This document shows positions 17,968 to 27,445 of a DNA stretch of 64,000 nt, piece by piece. The DNA comes from Gammaproteobacteria bacterium (GTDB taxonomy: Bacteria > Pseudomonadota > Gammaproteobacteria > Pseudomonadales > Azotimanducaceae), in contig JAPOYI010000109.1 of NCBI GenBank assembly GCA_026706665.1, positions 1-64,000 of the forward strand. Reading direction: 5' to 3'. Below the pieces are notes generated by a model. It ran no database searches, was not told the DNA's origin, and saw only the letters and a list, made by a program, of their open reading frames with translations. Within the stretch, counting starts at the first letter, position 1; each line of letters starts with the position of its first letter. A program made the position numbers and the translations under genes.

Positions 17968-17986
17968 GAGAATGATTAGTAATAGC
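17968..17986 (-). promoter_or_regulatory. Candidate Fur box near bfd
   Basis: GAGAATGATTAGTAATAGC matches the 19-bp Fur consensus at 13 of 19 positions by eye. It lies 18 bp upstream of the bfd start codon, where Fur binding would block transcription when iron is plentiful. bfd is Fur-repressed in several proteobacteria, which fits. Confidence 0.6.
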
Positions 17987-18035
17987 AAATGTATATGGCC
18001 ATTGGTCCGTAACGATCTTTTGGCAGATCGCATCT

Positions 18036-18054
18036 GATAATAATTTTCATTTAT
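18036..18054 (+). promoter_or_regulatory. Second candidate Fur box, bfr side
   Basis: GATAATAATTTTCATTTAT matches the Fur consensus at 13 of 19 positions by eye. It lies about 80 bp upstream of the bfr start, 49 bp from the bfd-side site. Two sites in one divergent control region suggest joint iron regulation of both genes. Confidence 0.5.
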
Positions 18055-18132
18055 ATTTCAAAAAGTTATGTTTGACATGGGCTGTGAACAAAGAGATAGT
18101 GTGCGGAGCATCAAGCGACAGTCGGGCCAGCT

Positions 18133-18603
18133 ATGAAACCGCAACATTCGGACATCATCGGACACCTGAACGGCGTGCTGAAGAACGAGTTGACGGCAAT
18201 CAACCAGTATTTCCTGCATTCGAAAATGCTCACCGACTGGGGCATGGGAGAACTCGGCGAAGCCGAAAAGAAAGAGTCCATCGACGAGATGCATCACGCC
18301 GACAGGCTCATCGAGCGGATTCTCTTCCTCGAAGGACTCCCGAACCTGCAGGACCTGGGAAAGCTGCTCGTCGGTACCGATGTCGAGGAGATCCTGAGGT
18401 GCGACCTCGAGCTTGAGATGCAGGCGATGCCGATGCTGCGCGAAGCCATCGCCTTTTCGGAGTCCATATCCGACTACGTCAGCCGGGAACTCTTCGAATC
18501 CATCCTCGAGTCGGAGGAGGAGCACGTCGACTGGCTCGAGACGCAACTCGAACTTATCGGCAAGACCGGCATCCGGAATTACATCCAATCAGCCGTCTCA
18601 TAG
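18133..18603 (+). CDS. bfr: Bacterioferritin (heme type)
   Basis: The 156-aa ferritin-like iron store follows the E. coli Bfr pattern closely ([15 protein letters not shown], then [16 protein letters not shown]). Ferroxidase ligands are visible: Glu in KNELTAI, Glu and His in IDEMHHADR, the Glu at ELEMQ, and Glu plus His in [11 protein letters not shown]. Met 53 in IDEMHH corresponds to the heme-binding methionine. It assembles as a 24-mer that oxidises and stores iron. Divergent from bfd; both probably under Fur. No strong Shine-Dalgarno is seen before ATG 18133. Confidence 0.97.
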   Translation: MKPQHSDIIGHLNGVLKNELTAINQYFLHSKMLTDWGMGELGEAEKKESIDEMHHADRLIERILFLEGLPNLQDLGKLLVGTDVEEILRCDLELEMQAMPMLREAIAFSESISDYVSRELFESILESEEEHVDWLETQLELIGKTGIRNYIQSAVS

Positions 18604-18708
18604 TTCTGTGTCATAACCGTAGGCAGTACCTGCCGAGCGCTTTGGAATCCCGTTCGCGCGCGGTTCATCCGCGCTTTTCGCTGTGCGGCTGAGACGGGTG
18701 TCGGCGTG

Positions 18709-21477
18709 ATGGATTCCAGCCAGTCGGCGAGCCAGTCGGCGAGCCAGTTGCCGAAGGGTCTTGCCGACCTCGCCGACCGGTTCGGGGAGACGGAGGGCCT
18801 CGAACTCCCTGCCTCGTCCCGTCGGATCATGGCGCTCAGCGACTTCGCGCAGCGCGTCGCGTCGCAGCAGCGCGAATGGTTCCTGGAATCCCTGGCCGCA
18901 GATCGCTTCGAGGCGCCGTGGGACGCCGCCTGGTTCAGGAACGAATTGACGGGCGCGACGGGCGGGGCCTCAGCGGATGTTCCGGCGGTGGACGATCTCA
19001 AGCGGGAGTTTCGCCGGCTGCGCAACCGCTCGCAACTGTGGATCGTCTGGCGGCATCTCGCGGGGACGGCGTCCCTCGAGGAAACCGTGCGGGCGCTTTC
19101 CGACATGGCGGACGGTTTCGTTGCCGCGGCGCTCGAGGCGGCGGAGCGGAGGGAGACGGAACGCGTGGGGGAGCCGCGCACGGCGTCCGGCGAACCGCAG
19201 CGTCTCGCGGTATTCGCGCTTGGGAAGCTGGGTGGGCGGGAACTCAACCTGTCTTCGGACGTGGACCTGATCTTCGGCTACCCGGAGGACGGGCAGACGT
19301 CATGGGGCGTGCGCAACCAGCAGTACTTCATCCGGGTCGGGCAGGGAATCATCGATCTGCTGCATCCCGTCACGGTGGACGGCTTCGTGTTTCGCGTGGA
19401 CATGCGCCTGCGGCCATACGGCGCGAGCGGTCCATTGGTCATGCACTTCGCGGCGATGCGGGAGTATTTCGAGTCCCAGGGGCGTAGTTGGGAGCGCTAT
19501 GCGCTCATCAAGGCGCGCGTGTGCGCGGGCGACCGGCAGGGCGGCGAGGAACTGCTGAACTCGCTGAAGCCCTTCGTGTACCGGCGCTACCTGGATTTCG
19601 GCTCGCTCGAAGCGATGCGGGAGATGAAGGCGCGGCTCGCCGCGGAGCGTCATCGCCCGGAAGACGTGAAGCTCGGTCCAGGCGGCATTCGCTACGCGGA
19701 GTTCGCCGTCCAGGTCCAGCAACTCGTGCTCGGCGGACGGTTTGCGGGCCTGCAGCATCCCGGTTTCCTCGACACCCTTGCCGAACTGGAGCGCGCGGAG
19801 AAGTTCGACCCCGATACCGTGACCGAACTGCGCGACTCCTACCGGTTTCTGCGCGATACGGAGCATTGCATTCAGGCCGAGGCGGACAGGCAAACGCAGC
19901 GCCTCCCGGTCACCGACACCGGTCGTTTGCGGCTGGCATTCGCCATGGGTTTCGAGTCCTACGCGGCGTTCCTGTCGTCGCTCGCCCGCCATCGCGACAA
20001 CGTGGAGCGCATATTCGACCGGGTGATCGGAGCGGGAACGCCCCAGGCGGAGGGTGGCCTGTGGACGGGCAGGGACGATTTCTCCCTGTTGGCGGAAGAG
20101 GGCTTTGACGCACCCCGAAGGGTGGCAGAACTGCTGCGCGACCTCGCCGAGGCGCGCGACCGGTCTTCGGTGGGAGAAGACGGCCGGCAACGGCTGGATC
20201 TGATCATGCCGGAAGTTCTCCAGGTCGCCAGCCGGCAGCCCAGCCCGGCGCGGGCGGTGGAGCGGCTGGTGCCTATCTTCAAGACCCTGCTGCGGCGCTC
20301 GACGTACCTGGCGCTGTTGCGTGAGAACCCGGAGGCGCTGGAGATCTTCGTGCGGCTGGTGGGCCAGAGCCGCTGGGTGGCGGACCAGATTGCCGCGCAC
20401 CCCGTTTTCATGGAAGTGATGCTGGACAAGCACGCGTGGGACCTCCTGTCGGGCCGGGACGCGTTGGTGGAGGAACTCGGGGACATGCTCGCTGCCGCGC
20501 CGGATGAAGAAGCCCTGGTGGATGCACTGCGCGAGTTCAAGGAACAGCGTGTCTTTCGGGTGGCGGCGGCGGAGGCTAGGGGCCTGCTGCCGATCATGCA
20601 CGTAAGCGACTACCTGAGCTGGCTGGCCGAAGCTGTGCTCGAGCACGCGATTCGACTCGCCTGGGAGCAGTGCGCGAGCGAGCCGGACGGACCCAGGCCG
20701 TTCATTGCCGTCGGTTATGGCAAGCTCGGCGGGCAGGAACTGGGACTCGATTCGGACCTCGACCTCGTGTTCCTGCACGACCTTCCGAGGAGCGCTTCCC
20801 AGTTCCTCCACCGCATGGTCAGAAAGTTGATGCACCTGCTTACGGTGCGGACGTACACCGGCCCGCTCTACGAGATCGACATGCGCCTGCGCCCATCCGG
20901 CAGCGCGGGTCTCATGGTGTCGAGCCTCGCCTCGTTTCGCGAATACCAGACCAGCCGGGCGTGGGTCTGGGAGCAACAGGCGCTGATCCGCGCCCGCGCC
21001 GTGGCCGGCGATCCGGCGCTCATGCAGGCCTTCGAGAGCACGCGCCGAGAACTGCTGTGCCAGCCCCGGCCCGCCGAATCGCTGCGCCGCGAAGTAAGGG
21101 AGATGAGAAAGCGCATCGACGCGCAGCACCGCGACGAGCATGACCTCAAACGCGGCGTGGGGGGCATCGTCGACCTGGAGTTCATCGTCCAGTACCTGGT
21201 CCTGGCCCAGGCGCACGCGCATCCGAACCTCGCCACCTGGTCGGACAACGTCAGGATCCTGGAGGAAGCGGGAATTGCCGGCGTTCTGCCGGAAGAAGAC
21301 GCGGAGCGACTGGTGCTTGCATACCTCGCCCTGCGCGGCGAAGTGCACCACCAGACGCTGGACCTGCCGGAATCCGAAGAAGCCGCAGCGCGGCTGACCA
21401 CCTACCGGCAGGTCGTATGCGACATGTGGGAACGGCTCTTCGACGAGTCGCGAAGCCTGGACCTTTCCGGGCGTTGA
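18709..21477 (+). CDS. glnE: Bifunctional glutamine synthetase adenylyltransferase/deadenylase
   Basis: The 922-aa protein adenylylates and deadenylylates glutamine synthetase in response to nitrogen status via PII. It carries two nucleotidyltransferase modules: the N-terminal adenylyl-removing one (FALGKLGGRELNLSSDVDLI near residue 170, then RVDMRLRPYG and KLGPGGIRYAEFAVQ) and the C-terminal one (YGKLGGQELGLDSDLDLVFL near residue 670, RPSGSAGLM, RGVGGIVDLEFIVQYL). The length is close to E. coli GlnE. The track starts at GTG 18706; the next codon, ATG 18709, is the better start. The N-terminus contains a short Ser-Gln repeat from a DNA tandem repeat. No glnA or glnB is in the window. Confidence 0.97.
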   Translation: MDSSQSASQSASQLPKGLADLADRFGETEGLELPASSRRIMALSDFAQRVASQQREWFLESLAADRFEAPWDAAWFRNELTGATGGASADVPAVDDLKREFRRLRNRSQLWIVWRHLAGTASLEETVRALSDMADGFVAAALEAAERRETERVGEPRTASGEPQRLAVFALGKLGGRELNLSSDVDLIFGYPEDGQTSWGVRNQQYFIRVGQGIIDLLHPVTVDGFVFRVDMRLRPYGASGPLVMHFAAMREYFESQGRSWERYALIKARVCAGDRQGGEELLNSLKPFVYRRYLDFGSLEAMREMKARLAAERHRPEDVKLGPGGIRYAEFAVQVQQLVLGGRFAGLQHPGFLDTLAELERAEKFDPDTVTELRDSYRFLRDTEHCIQAEADRQTQRLPVTDTGRLRLAFAMGFESYAAFLSSLARHRDNVERIFDRVIGAGTPQAEGGLWTGRDDFSLLAEEGFDAPRRVAELLRDLAEARDRSSVGEDGRQRLDLIMPEVLQVASRQPSPARAVERLVPIFKTLLRRSTYLALLRENPEALEIFVRLVGQSRWVADQIAAHPVFMEVMLDKHAWDLLSGRDALVEELGDMLAAAPDEEALVDALREFKEQRVFRVAAAEARGLLPIMHVSDYLSWLAEAVLEHAIRLAWEQCASEPDGPRPFIAVGYGKLGGQELGLDSDLDLVFLHDLPRSASQFLHRMVRKLMHLLTVRTYTGPLYEIDMRLRPSGSAGLMVSSLASFREYQTSRAWVWEQQALIRARAVAGDPALMQAFESTRRELLCQPRPAESLRREVREMRKRIDAQHRDEHDLKRGVGGIVDLEFIVQYLVLAQAHAHPNLATWSDNVRILEEAGIAGVLPEEDAERLVLAYLALRGEVHHQTLDLPESEEAAARLTTYRQVVCDMWERLFDESRSLDLSGR
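18721..18752 (+). repeat. 12-bp in-frame tandem repeat at the glnE start
   Basis: CAGTCGGCGAGC occurs twice in full (18721-18732 and 18733-18744), with a degraded third copy after it. It encodes a repeated Gln-Ser-Ala-Ser. Because the unit is a multiple of three, slippage would change length without breaking the frame. Confidence 0.7.
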
Positions 21478-21498
21478 CCAGGCAACGCGGTCATCCGC

Positions 21499-21897
21499 TC
21501 AAAGAACGAGGGTACCGATGCGGTCGATCTCTCGAAAATGCGCGTCGAATGTCAGGATCGTCCCTCCGGTCCGCGCTGCCGTTGCCGCGATCCAGATATC
21601 GTTTGCGGGTAACGGTCGCCCCTTGCGTCGCAATTCGAGCACCATTTCGCCGTAGATGTGCGCGACCTGCTCATCGATGGACACGACCTCTACAACGGCA
21701 TGATCCAGAAACTCGTCGAGCTTCTGAATGTTCTCGGCATGGCGGGTTCCCATCAGAAATCCGGCCCAGAGTTCCCCGATAACGACACTGGGTATCGCAA
21801 TCCACTCTGCCACGTCAACATGGTCTACGACTTGAGGATGTCCGCTTTGGAACTTGCTGTATGCGGACGTGTCGAGACAAAGTCGGGTCACTTCCAC
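21499..21897 (-). CDS. vapC: PIN-domain toxin VapC
   Basis: A 132-aa PIN-domain endoribonuclease. The four acidic residues are in place: Asp in RLCLDTSAYSKF, Glu in VIGELWAGFLMG, Asp in PLPANDIWIAATA and Asp in LTFDAHFREID. Its start overlaps the antitoxin end by 10 bp. It lies 21 bp from the convergent glnE stop. The RNA target is unknown. Confidence 0.93.
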   Translation of the reverse strand: MEVTRLCLDTSAYSKFQSGHPQVVDHVDVAEWIAIPSVVIGELWAGFLMGTRHAENIQKLDEFLDHAVVEVVSIDEQVAHIYGEMVLELRRKGRPLPANDIWIAATAARTGGTILTFDAHFREIDRIGTLVL

Positions 21898-22139
21898 ATG
21901 TCTTCGTCGATTGTCCCGAAAGGCGCTACGGCCTCCTCGAACTGTCGGGATTCGGCTTCGGTCCAGTTTCCCGCGAGTCGTCGAAGACCGTTGCTGCGGC
22001 GTCTGGAATCAGAGAGTCCAAGCGCCTCGCGCATCACTGACAGGACGGTGCGGTTGAGCGACAGCCCCCGACGCTGCTTTTCGACTTCCAGCGCGGCAAC
22101 GATGTCTGCGGGAATATTGCGGACGGTGATGGTCTTCAT
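21888..22139 (-). CDS. vapB: Ribbon-helix-helix antitoxin VapB
   Basis: An 83-aa antitoxin with an N-terminal FitA/CopG-like ribbon-helix-helix: MKTITVRNIPADIVAALEVE followed by RGLSLNRTVLSVMREALG. The C-terminal part (WTEAESRQFEEAVAPFGTID) is the toxin-binding tail. ATG 22139 gives the normal start; the track ORF from 22253 adds an unrelated segment. It precedes and overlaps vapC, the usual order, and should autoregulate from the divergent 162-bp region shared with the GMC gene. Confidence 0.9.
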   Translation of the reverse strand: MKTITVRNIPADIVAALEVEKQRRGLSLNRTVLSVMREALGLSDSRRRSNGLRRLAGNWTEAESRQFEEAVAPFGTIDEDMWK

Positions 22140-22301
22140 CGGACAGCATGTCTTGATTGCATGGATTTGCAGTCTATAGAAGCACAAATATGCAGGCAAT
22201 CGGCCCAGGATGGTCTCCGGATCGAGGCGCAGCGGAATATGCATGGATTCCACCCGGCCGGATTGCCTACTATTGTCGTGGCGTCACGCAGGCGAGACTC
22301 A

Positions 22302-23921
22302 ATGACGGCATATGACTACATCGTGGTGGGCGCAGGTTCGGCCGGTTGCGTTCTCGCCAATCGCCTGAGCACCGATCCCGGAAATTCAGTGCTCCTGCTC
22401 GAGGCTGGCGGACGCGACTGGAGCCCGCTCATCCACATCCCCGGGGGCTTCTGGCAGATGATCGACCGGCCGGGCGTGAACTGGTGCTTCGAGACCGAGC
22501 CGGAATCGAATACCCATGGGCGCAGGATCCCCATTCCGCGCGGCAAGGTGCTGGGCGGTTCGAGTTCGATCAACGGCATGCTGTACGTGCGTGGCCAGGC
22601 GCGGGACTACGACACCTGGGCGCAACTCGGCAACAGGGGCTGGTCGTTCGAGGAGGTGTTGCCGCTGTTCAAGCGCTCGGAGAACTTCGAGCGCGGCGGC
22701 GACGAGTTCCGGGGCGATGGCGGCGAACTGAATGTCGCCGACATGATCGAGAGCCACCCCATCCTGGATGGGTTCGTGAACGCGGGCGCGGAGATCGGCT
22801 ACGCGAAAAATCCGGACTACAACGGTGCTTCCCAGGAAGGCTTCGGGATTTACCAGGTGACCCAGCGCGGCGGCAGGCGCATGAGCACGGCGCGCGCTTT
22901 TCTCGATCCGGCCCGCCCGCGCGCGAATCTCACCATCGCAACCCGTGCGCTCGCGCAATCCGTCCTTACGGAGGGATCCGGCTCCGGAAACGGCGTTCGA
23001 GCGGCCGGGGTTCGCTATGCCGCCGGTGGTCGAACGGTGGATGCGACTGCCAACCGGGAGGTGATTCTGGCCGCGGGCGCCGTGCAATCGCCCCAGTTGC
23101 TGGAACTCTCAGGGATTGGCCAGGGCGAACTCCTGCGCAGCCACGGCATCGAGGTCGTTCGCGACATGCCCGGGGTCGGCGAGAACTACCGCGATCACTA
23201 CCTGAGTTCCGTCGTATGGCGCGTGAAGGAGGCCACGAGGACGCTGAACGAGGACACGCGCGGCATGCGCCTGCTGCTGGAGGCCGCAAAATATGCCTTC
23301 CGCCGCCGGGGCGTGCTGACGTACACGGCGGGTATCGCTCACGGCTTCGTGCGCACGCGCGCGGAACTCGATACGCCGGACGTGCAGTTCCACTTCGCGC
23401 ACGCGAGCCACGAGCCGAATCGTCCGCGCGGGACGTTGGAAAAGGAGCCCGGGATGACGTGCGCGGTCTGCCAGTTGCGTCCGGAAAGCACGGGCTCCAT
23501 CCACATCCAGAGCGCGGACCCGGCCGCGGCGGCGGCGATCAGACCGAATTTCCTGTCGGAGGAGGTGGACCGGGCGGCGCTGGTCGAAGGGATACGCATC
23601 GCCCGGCGCGTGGGCGCCGCACCTTCCATGGCCCGCTACGTCGAACGCGAACTGTACCCCGGCGACGCCACGCAGTCGGACGACGAGATTCTTGAATTCT
23701 GCCGTCGCACCGGCTCGACGGTATTCCACCCCGTCGGCACCTGCAGGATGGGAAGCGATGCCAACGCGGTGGTCGATGATCGGCTGCGGGTGCATGGGGT
23801 GGCCGGTTTGCGCGTGGCGGATGCGTCGATCATGCCGACGCTGGTTTCCGGGAACACGAACGCGCCGACCATCATGATCGGGGAGAAGGGGGCGGCGATG
23901 ATCCTCGAGGACAACGACTGA
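22302..23921 (+). CDS. GMC family FAD oxidoreductase (choline/alcohol dehydrogenase type)
   Basis: Flavoprotein of 539 aa with the GMC architecture: the FAD-binding [20 protein letters not shown] at the start, [19 protein letters not shown], the signature [18 protein letters not shown], and the C-terminal catalytic histidine in [12 protein letters not shown] followed by [16 protein letters not shown]. Family members oxidise alcohols such as choline, aliphatic or aromatic alcohols. The substrate cannot be chosen here because no betaine-aldehyde dehydrogenase neighbours it. ATG 22302 matches the family start. The acyl-CoA dehydrogenase follows after 52 bp on the same strand, so an alcohol-to-acid-to-acyl-CoA route is possible. 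Confidence 0.92.
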   Translation: MTAYDYIVVGAGSAGCVLANRLSTDPGNSVLLLEAGGRDWSPLIHIPGGFWQMIDRPGVNWCFETEPESNTHGRRIPIPRGKVLGGSSSINGMLYVRGQARDYDTWAQLGNRGWSFEEVLPLFKRSENFERGGDEFRGDGGELNVADMIESHPILDGFVNAGAEIGYAKNPDYNGASQEGFGIYQVTQRGGRRMSTARAFLDPARPRANLTIATRALAQSVLTEGSGSGNGVRAAGVRYAAGGRTVDATANREVILAAGAVQSPQLLELSGIGQGELLRSHGIEVVRDMPGVGENYRDHYLSSVVWRVKEATRTLNEDTRGMRLLLEAAKYAFRRRGVLTYTAGIAHGFVRTRAELDTPDVQFHFAHASHEPNRPRGTLEKEPGMTCAVCQLRPESTGSIHIQSADPAAAAAIRPNFLSEEVDRAALVEGIRIARRVGAAPSMARYVERELYPGDATQSDDEILEFCRRTGSTVFHPVGTCRMGSDANAVVDDRLRVHGVAGLRVADASIMPTLVSGNTNAPTIMIGEKGAAMILEDND

Positions 23922-23973
23922 GGCACGGCATGAAATACGGTTATTTCTCGGCCCGACCGCAGGGAGGGCGCCC

Positions 23974-25761
23974 GTGACCGTCTACCGGGCGCCGACCCGT
24001 GACATGTGGTTCGTGCTGGAGGAACTCGTGCCCTGGCGGGAGATCAATGCCTTGCCGGGCTACGAGGAAGCGACGCCCGACCTGGTGCGCGCGGCACTGA
24101 AAGAGGCGGCGGTATTGGCCGAGGAGGTCATCGCGCCGACCAACGTGCCCGGAGATCACGAAGGGGCCCGTCTCGATCCGGACTCCCCCGGGGTGCGCGT
24201 CCCGGCGGGGTTCAAGGAAGCCTTTGAACAGTTTCGCGCCGGCGGTTGGACGGGGCTTGGCGACAATCCGGATTTCGGCGGCCAGGGGTTGCCGGAACTG
24301 TTGGCCGCCGCAGTATCGGAACTCTGGCAGTCCGCGAACCTCGCCTGGTCGAACTGCTCCGAACTCTCCCATGGCGCGGTGCGCACGATCGAGGCGCATG
24401 CGAGCGACGCGTTGAAGACCACGTACCTGCCGCGCCTGGTCGATGGCTCGTGGACGGGCACGATGAACCTCACCGAGCCGCAGGCGGGATCGGACCTGGC
24501 GCTGATCCGCTGCACCGCGATGCCGGACGGCGACCGCCATCTCGTCAGCGGCCAGAAGATCTTCATTACCTACGGCGACCACGACATGGCGGACAACATC
24601 GTCCATCTCGTGCTCGCGCGCCTGCCGGATGCGCCCCCGGGGATACGGGGCATCAGCCTCTTCCTCGTGCCGAAGATCCTGGTGGGAACGGACGGTAGCC
24701 TGGGGCCCGCCAACCGTGTCACGCCGGTCTCCATCGAGCACAAGCTCGGCATCCACGGCAGCCCGACCTGCGTCATGCAGTACGACCGCGCCGTCGGCTA
24801 CCTGGTTGGCGAAGAACACCAGGGTCTCGCCTGCATGTTCACGATGATGAACCGGGCACGGATCGGCGTGGGGTTGCAGGGACTGTCCGTGGCGGAGCGC
24901 GCCTACCAGCACGCGTTGCAATACGCGCAGGAACGGGTTCAGGGCAACCTGCCGGGGCACGACCAACCCGTGACCATCATCCACCACCCGGATGTGCGCC
25001 GGATGCTGATGGAAATGAAGGCGCAGATCGAGGCCATGCGCGCGGTGGGGTACATCGGTGCTTCGTACCTTGACCGGGCGGTCCGCGGGGATGCCGCCGA
25101 GCGGTCTCGGCACGGGGCGCGGGCTGATCTCTTGACGCCGATCATCAAGGGCTGGATCACGGAGACCGGGCAGCAGATCGCTTCCCTCGCGCTGCAGGTG
25201 TTCGGCGGGACGGGCTTTGTCGAGGAGACCGGGGCGGCGCAGCACTATCGCGATGCGCGCATTACAACCATCTACGAGGGGACGACCGGGATACAGGCGA
25301 CGGACCTGGTCGGTCGAAAGATGCTGCGGGATGGCGGCGTGGCGATCCGCGCGCTGATCGATGAGATGCGGAGCATGGAGAAAGATGTCGAGTCGCGGCT
25401 ACCCGACCAGTCGGCGGCCTACCGCACCGGCGTCGACAGGCTTCAGTCCGGCGTCGAATGGCTGTTCGCCCATGCGGGCAACGACTTCGCGGCGGCGGGG
25501 GCAGTGGCCGTAAACATGTTGATGTTGTGCGGCGTGGTCGCCGGCGCGCACGCCATGACACGGGGCGCCCTGGTCGCAGCGTCGCGCCTCCAGGCGGCGG
25601 ATGACGACGCGTCCTTCTTCGCCGCGAAGATCGTCACCGCACGGTTCTACAACGCCCACATCCTGCCTCGGGCTGGCGCGCACCTCGCGGCGATCCGGGC
25701 GGGTTCTGATGCTGTCATGGGCTTGACGGAAAGGCAGTTCGAACCCGTTCCGTTGCGATAG
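23974..25761 (+). CDS. Acyl-CoA dehydrogenase, large DmdC-like type
   Basis: FAD-dependent acyl-CoA dehydrogenase of 595 aa, longer than the usual 380 aa and matching the DmdC/AcdA-like branch. Motifs: [19 protein letters not shown] (acyl-CoA/FAD site), [25 protein letters not shown], and [20 protein letters not shown] with the following [20 protein letters not shown]. The C-terminal extension is typical of DmdC-like proteins, whose known members oxidise 3-methylmercaptopropionyl-CoA. Other members act on ordinary fatty acyl-CoAs, so the substrate stays open. GTG 23974 has AGGGAGG just upstream (23961-23967). Confidence 0.92.
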   Translation: MTVYRAPTRDMWFVLEELVPWREINALPGYEEATPDLVRAALKEAAVLAEEVIAPTNVPGDHEGARLDPDSPGVRVPAGFKEAFEQFRAGGWTGLGDNPDFGGQGLPELLAAAVSELWQSANLAWSNCSELSHGAVRTIEAHASDALKTTYLPRLVDGSWTGTMNLTEPQAGSDLALIRCTAMPDGDRHLVSGQKIFITYGDHDMADNIVHLVLARLPDAPPGIRGISLFLVPKILVGTDGSLGPANRVTPVSIEHKLGIHGSPTCVMQYDRAVGYLVGEEHQGLACMFTMMNRARIGVGLQGLSVAERAYQHALQYAQERVQGNLPGHDQPVTIIHHPDVRRMLMEMKAQIEAMRAVGYIGASYLDRAVRGDAAERSRHGARADLLTPIIKGWITETGQQIASLALQVFGGTGFVEETGAAQHYRDARITTIYEGTTGIQATDLVGRKMLRDGGVAIRALIDEMRSMEKDVESRLPDQSAAYRTGVDRLQSGVEWLFAHAGNDFAAAGAVAVNMLMLCGVVAGAHAMTRGALVAASRLQAADDDASFFAAKIVTARFYNAHILPRAGAHLAAIRAGSDAVMGLTERQFEPVPLR

Positions 25762-25779
25762 GAAACCGTTCTTTCCCAG

Positions 25780-26472
25780 GTGGCCAGCGTCATTTCGACA
25801 TCGGGTCTCTGCCGCATCTTCCACGTGGGCGAGGCGCGGGTCAATGCGCTCGATCATGTCGACATCGAGGTCGAAAGCGGGGACTTCGTGGCCGTGATGG
25901 GGCCGTCGGGTTCCGGCAAGTCGACCCTGATGAACATACTTGGGTGCCTGGACAGGCCCGACCTCGGCGAGTACCGATTGCTCGGCCAACCGGTATCGAG
26001 CATGAACGATGCGCAGCTTTCGGGCTTGCGCAATCGGTATATCGGCTTCGTCTTTCAGAGTTTCCACCTCTTGCCGCGAATGACCGCGCTGGACAACGTC
26101 CTGCTGCCGCTCAGGTTCGCGCAGGACGGCGATTTACAGCAACAGGCGCGGCGCCGGGGCCCGGAACTGCTGGACCGCCTGGGGCTCGCCGACTGGATGC
26201 ACCACCGTCCGAACCAGCTTTCCGGAGGTCAACGCCAGCGCGTCGCGATCGCGCGCGCGCTGGTAGCGGCCCCTTCGCTATTGCTCGCGGACGAGCCGAC
26301 GGGCAACCTGGATTCGAGAACTTCCCAGGATCTCATGGCACTGTTCGGCGAGTTCAGCCGGGAAGGCCAGACGATCCTGATGGTCACCCATGAAAAAGAG
26401 ATTGCCGCCCATGCCCGGCGCGTCGTGCACATGCGCGACGGCAAGGTGGAACATGATCGCGCGCGAAACTGA
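25780..26472 (+). CDS. ABC transporter ATP-binding protein, LolD/MacB type
   Basis: First gene of a five-gene exporter operon. The 230-aa ATPase has Walker A GPSGSGKST, Q-loop VFQSFHLLPRM, signature LSGGQRQRVAIARAL, Walker B LLLADEPTGNLD and switch His in MVTHEKE. MTALDNVLLPL and the NILGCLDRPD insert are typical of the LolD/MacB/FtsE group, whose permeases are mechanotransmitters that push substrates through the periplasm. Start is GTG 25780. The next gene starts inside its last codons (20-bp overlap). Confidence 0.94.
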   Translation: MASVISTSGLCRIFHVGEARVNALDHVDIEVESGDFVAVMGPSGSGKSTLMNILGCLDRPDLGEYRLLGQPVSSMNDAQLSGLRNRYIGFVFQSFHLLPRMTALDNVLLPLRFAQDGDLQQQARRRGPELLDRLGLADWMHHRPNQLSGGQRQRVAIARALVAAPSLLLADEPTGNLDSRTSQDLMALFGEFSREGQTILMVTHEKEIAAHARRVVHMRDGKVEHDRARN

Positions 26473-27445
26473 GAGCCATTCGGTGCGCCGTCCCGCCGGG
26501 TGTTTCGGATCCCTGCTCCCGGCGCTGATGCTGTGGGGCGCGCCCGCGTACGCCGAACCTCCCTACCTGACCGGGGTTGTTGAAGACGGCCAGGCGCAGA
26601 CAGTGGAAATGCCCCGACTGCCGGGCGCGTGGCAGAGAAGCATCGAATGGATGGCGCCGGAAGGCAGCACCGTGTCCGTGGGCGAACTGATCGTTCGGCT
26701 CGACCCCGGACGCCTGATTGCGCTGGAAGAGCAGGCGATCATCGACCTCGATGGACGGCGGCAGGAGAACGAACGGCGGCAGGCTGAACTGGATCTCGCG
26801 ATCATGGACGCGGAAACGGCCGTCCTCCGGGCGGAGTCGGCGGTGCGGCTCGCGCGGCTCGATGCCGAAGTTCCGCCCACCGCGACTTCGCGGCTGATCC
26901 ACTCCCGCGCGCAGCTGACCCTCGCCACTGCCGAACAGGCGCTGGAGCGCGCGCATGCCGAACTCGGCGACAAGAAGGCGGAGAATGCCGGCGCGCAGGC
27001 GTCGATGAAGCTGGCGGTCGCGAGGGCCGACCTGGAAGCGGAGCGCATGCGCGATGCCCTGGAACGGACACGGGTGCATGCGACCAAGGCGGGCTTCCTG
27101 ATCTATGCCGAGAGCGAATTCACGGGACGCAAGGCCTTTCCCGGAGATACCCTTTCCAGCGGCTCGCCCATCGCGCACGTCGCCAGCCGCGAAGACCTCC
27201 GATTCCGGTTCCAGGTGCACGAGGCGGACATACTGAAGCTGCCGGTGGGCGCGAGGATCGTCGTCATCGCAGATGCGATCCCGACAACACCTGTCGCCGC
27301 GACTGTGGATTGGACCTCCAACCAGGCAACGGAACGCGAGGCCTGGAGCCGGGGCGGCTACTTCGACGTCACCGCCGTGCCTGTCGAGGGCATGCCGAAC
27401 AGTTTCATGCCGGGAATGTCCGTCATGGCGGAGCTCGACCAATGA
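26453..27445 (+). CDS. HlyD-like periplasmic adaptor protein 1
   Basis: 330 aa with a Sec signal peptide (LLPALMLWGAPAYA, cleavage before EPPYL). The first lipoyl half reads APEGSTVSVGELIVRLDPGR, followed by an alpha-helical hairpin (about residues 90-205, rich in Glu, Arg and Ala), then the second lipoyl half (TRVHATKAGFLIYAE, FPGDTLSSGSPIAHVAS) and a beta-barrel domain. It starts at ATG 26453, inside the end of the ATPase gene, with AAGGTGG just upstream. Adaptors of this kind bridge an inner-membrane permease and an outer-membrane channel. Its next two neighbours have the same layout. Confidence 0.85.
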   Translation: MIARETESHSVRRPAGCFGSLLPALMLWGAPAYAEPPYLTGVVEDGQAQTVEMPRLPGAWQRSIEWMAPEGSTVSVGELIVRLDPGRLIALEEQAIIDLDGRRQENERRQAELDLAIMDAETAVLRAESAVRLARLDAEVPPTATSRLIHSRAQLTLATAEQALERAHAELGDKKAENAGAQASMKLAVARADLEAERMRDALERTRVHATKAGFLIYAESEFTGRKAFPGDTLSSGSPIAHVASREDLRFRFQVHEADILKLPVGARIVVIADAIPTTPVAATVDWTSNQATEREAWSRGGYFDVTAVPVEGMPNSFMPGMSVMAELDQ

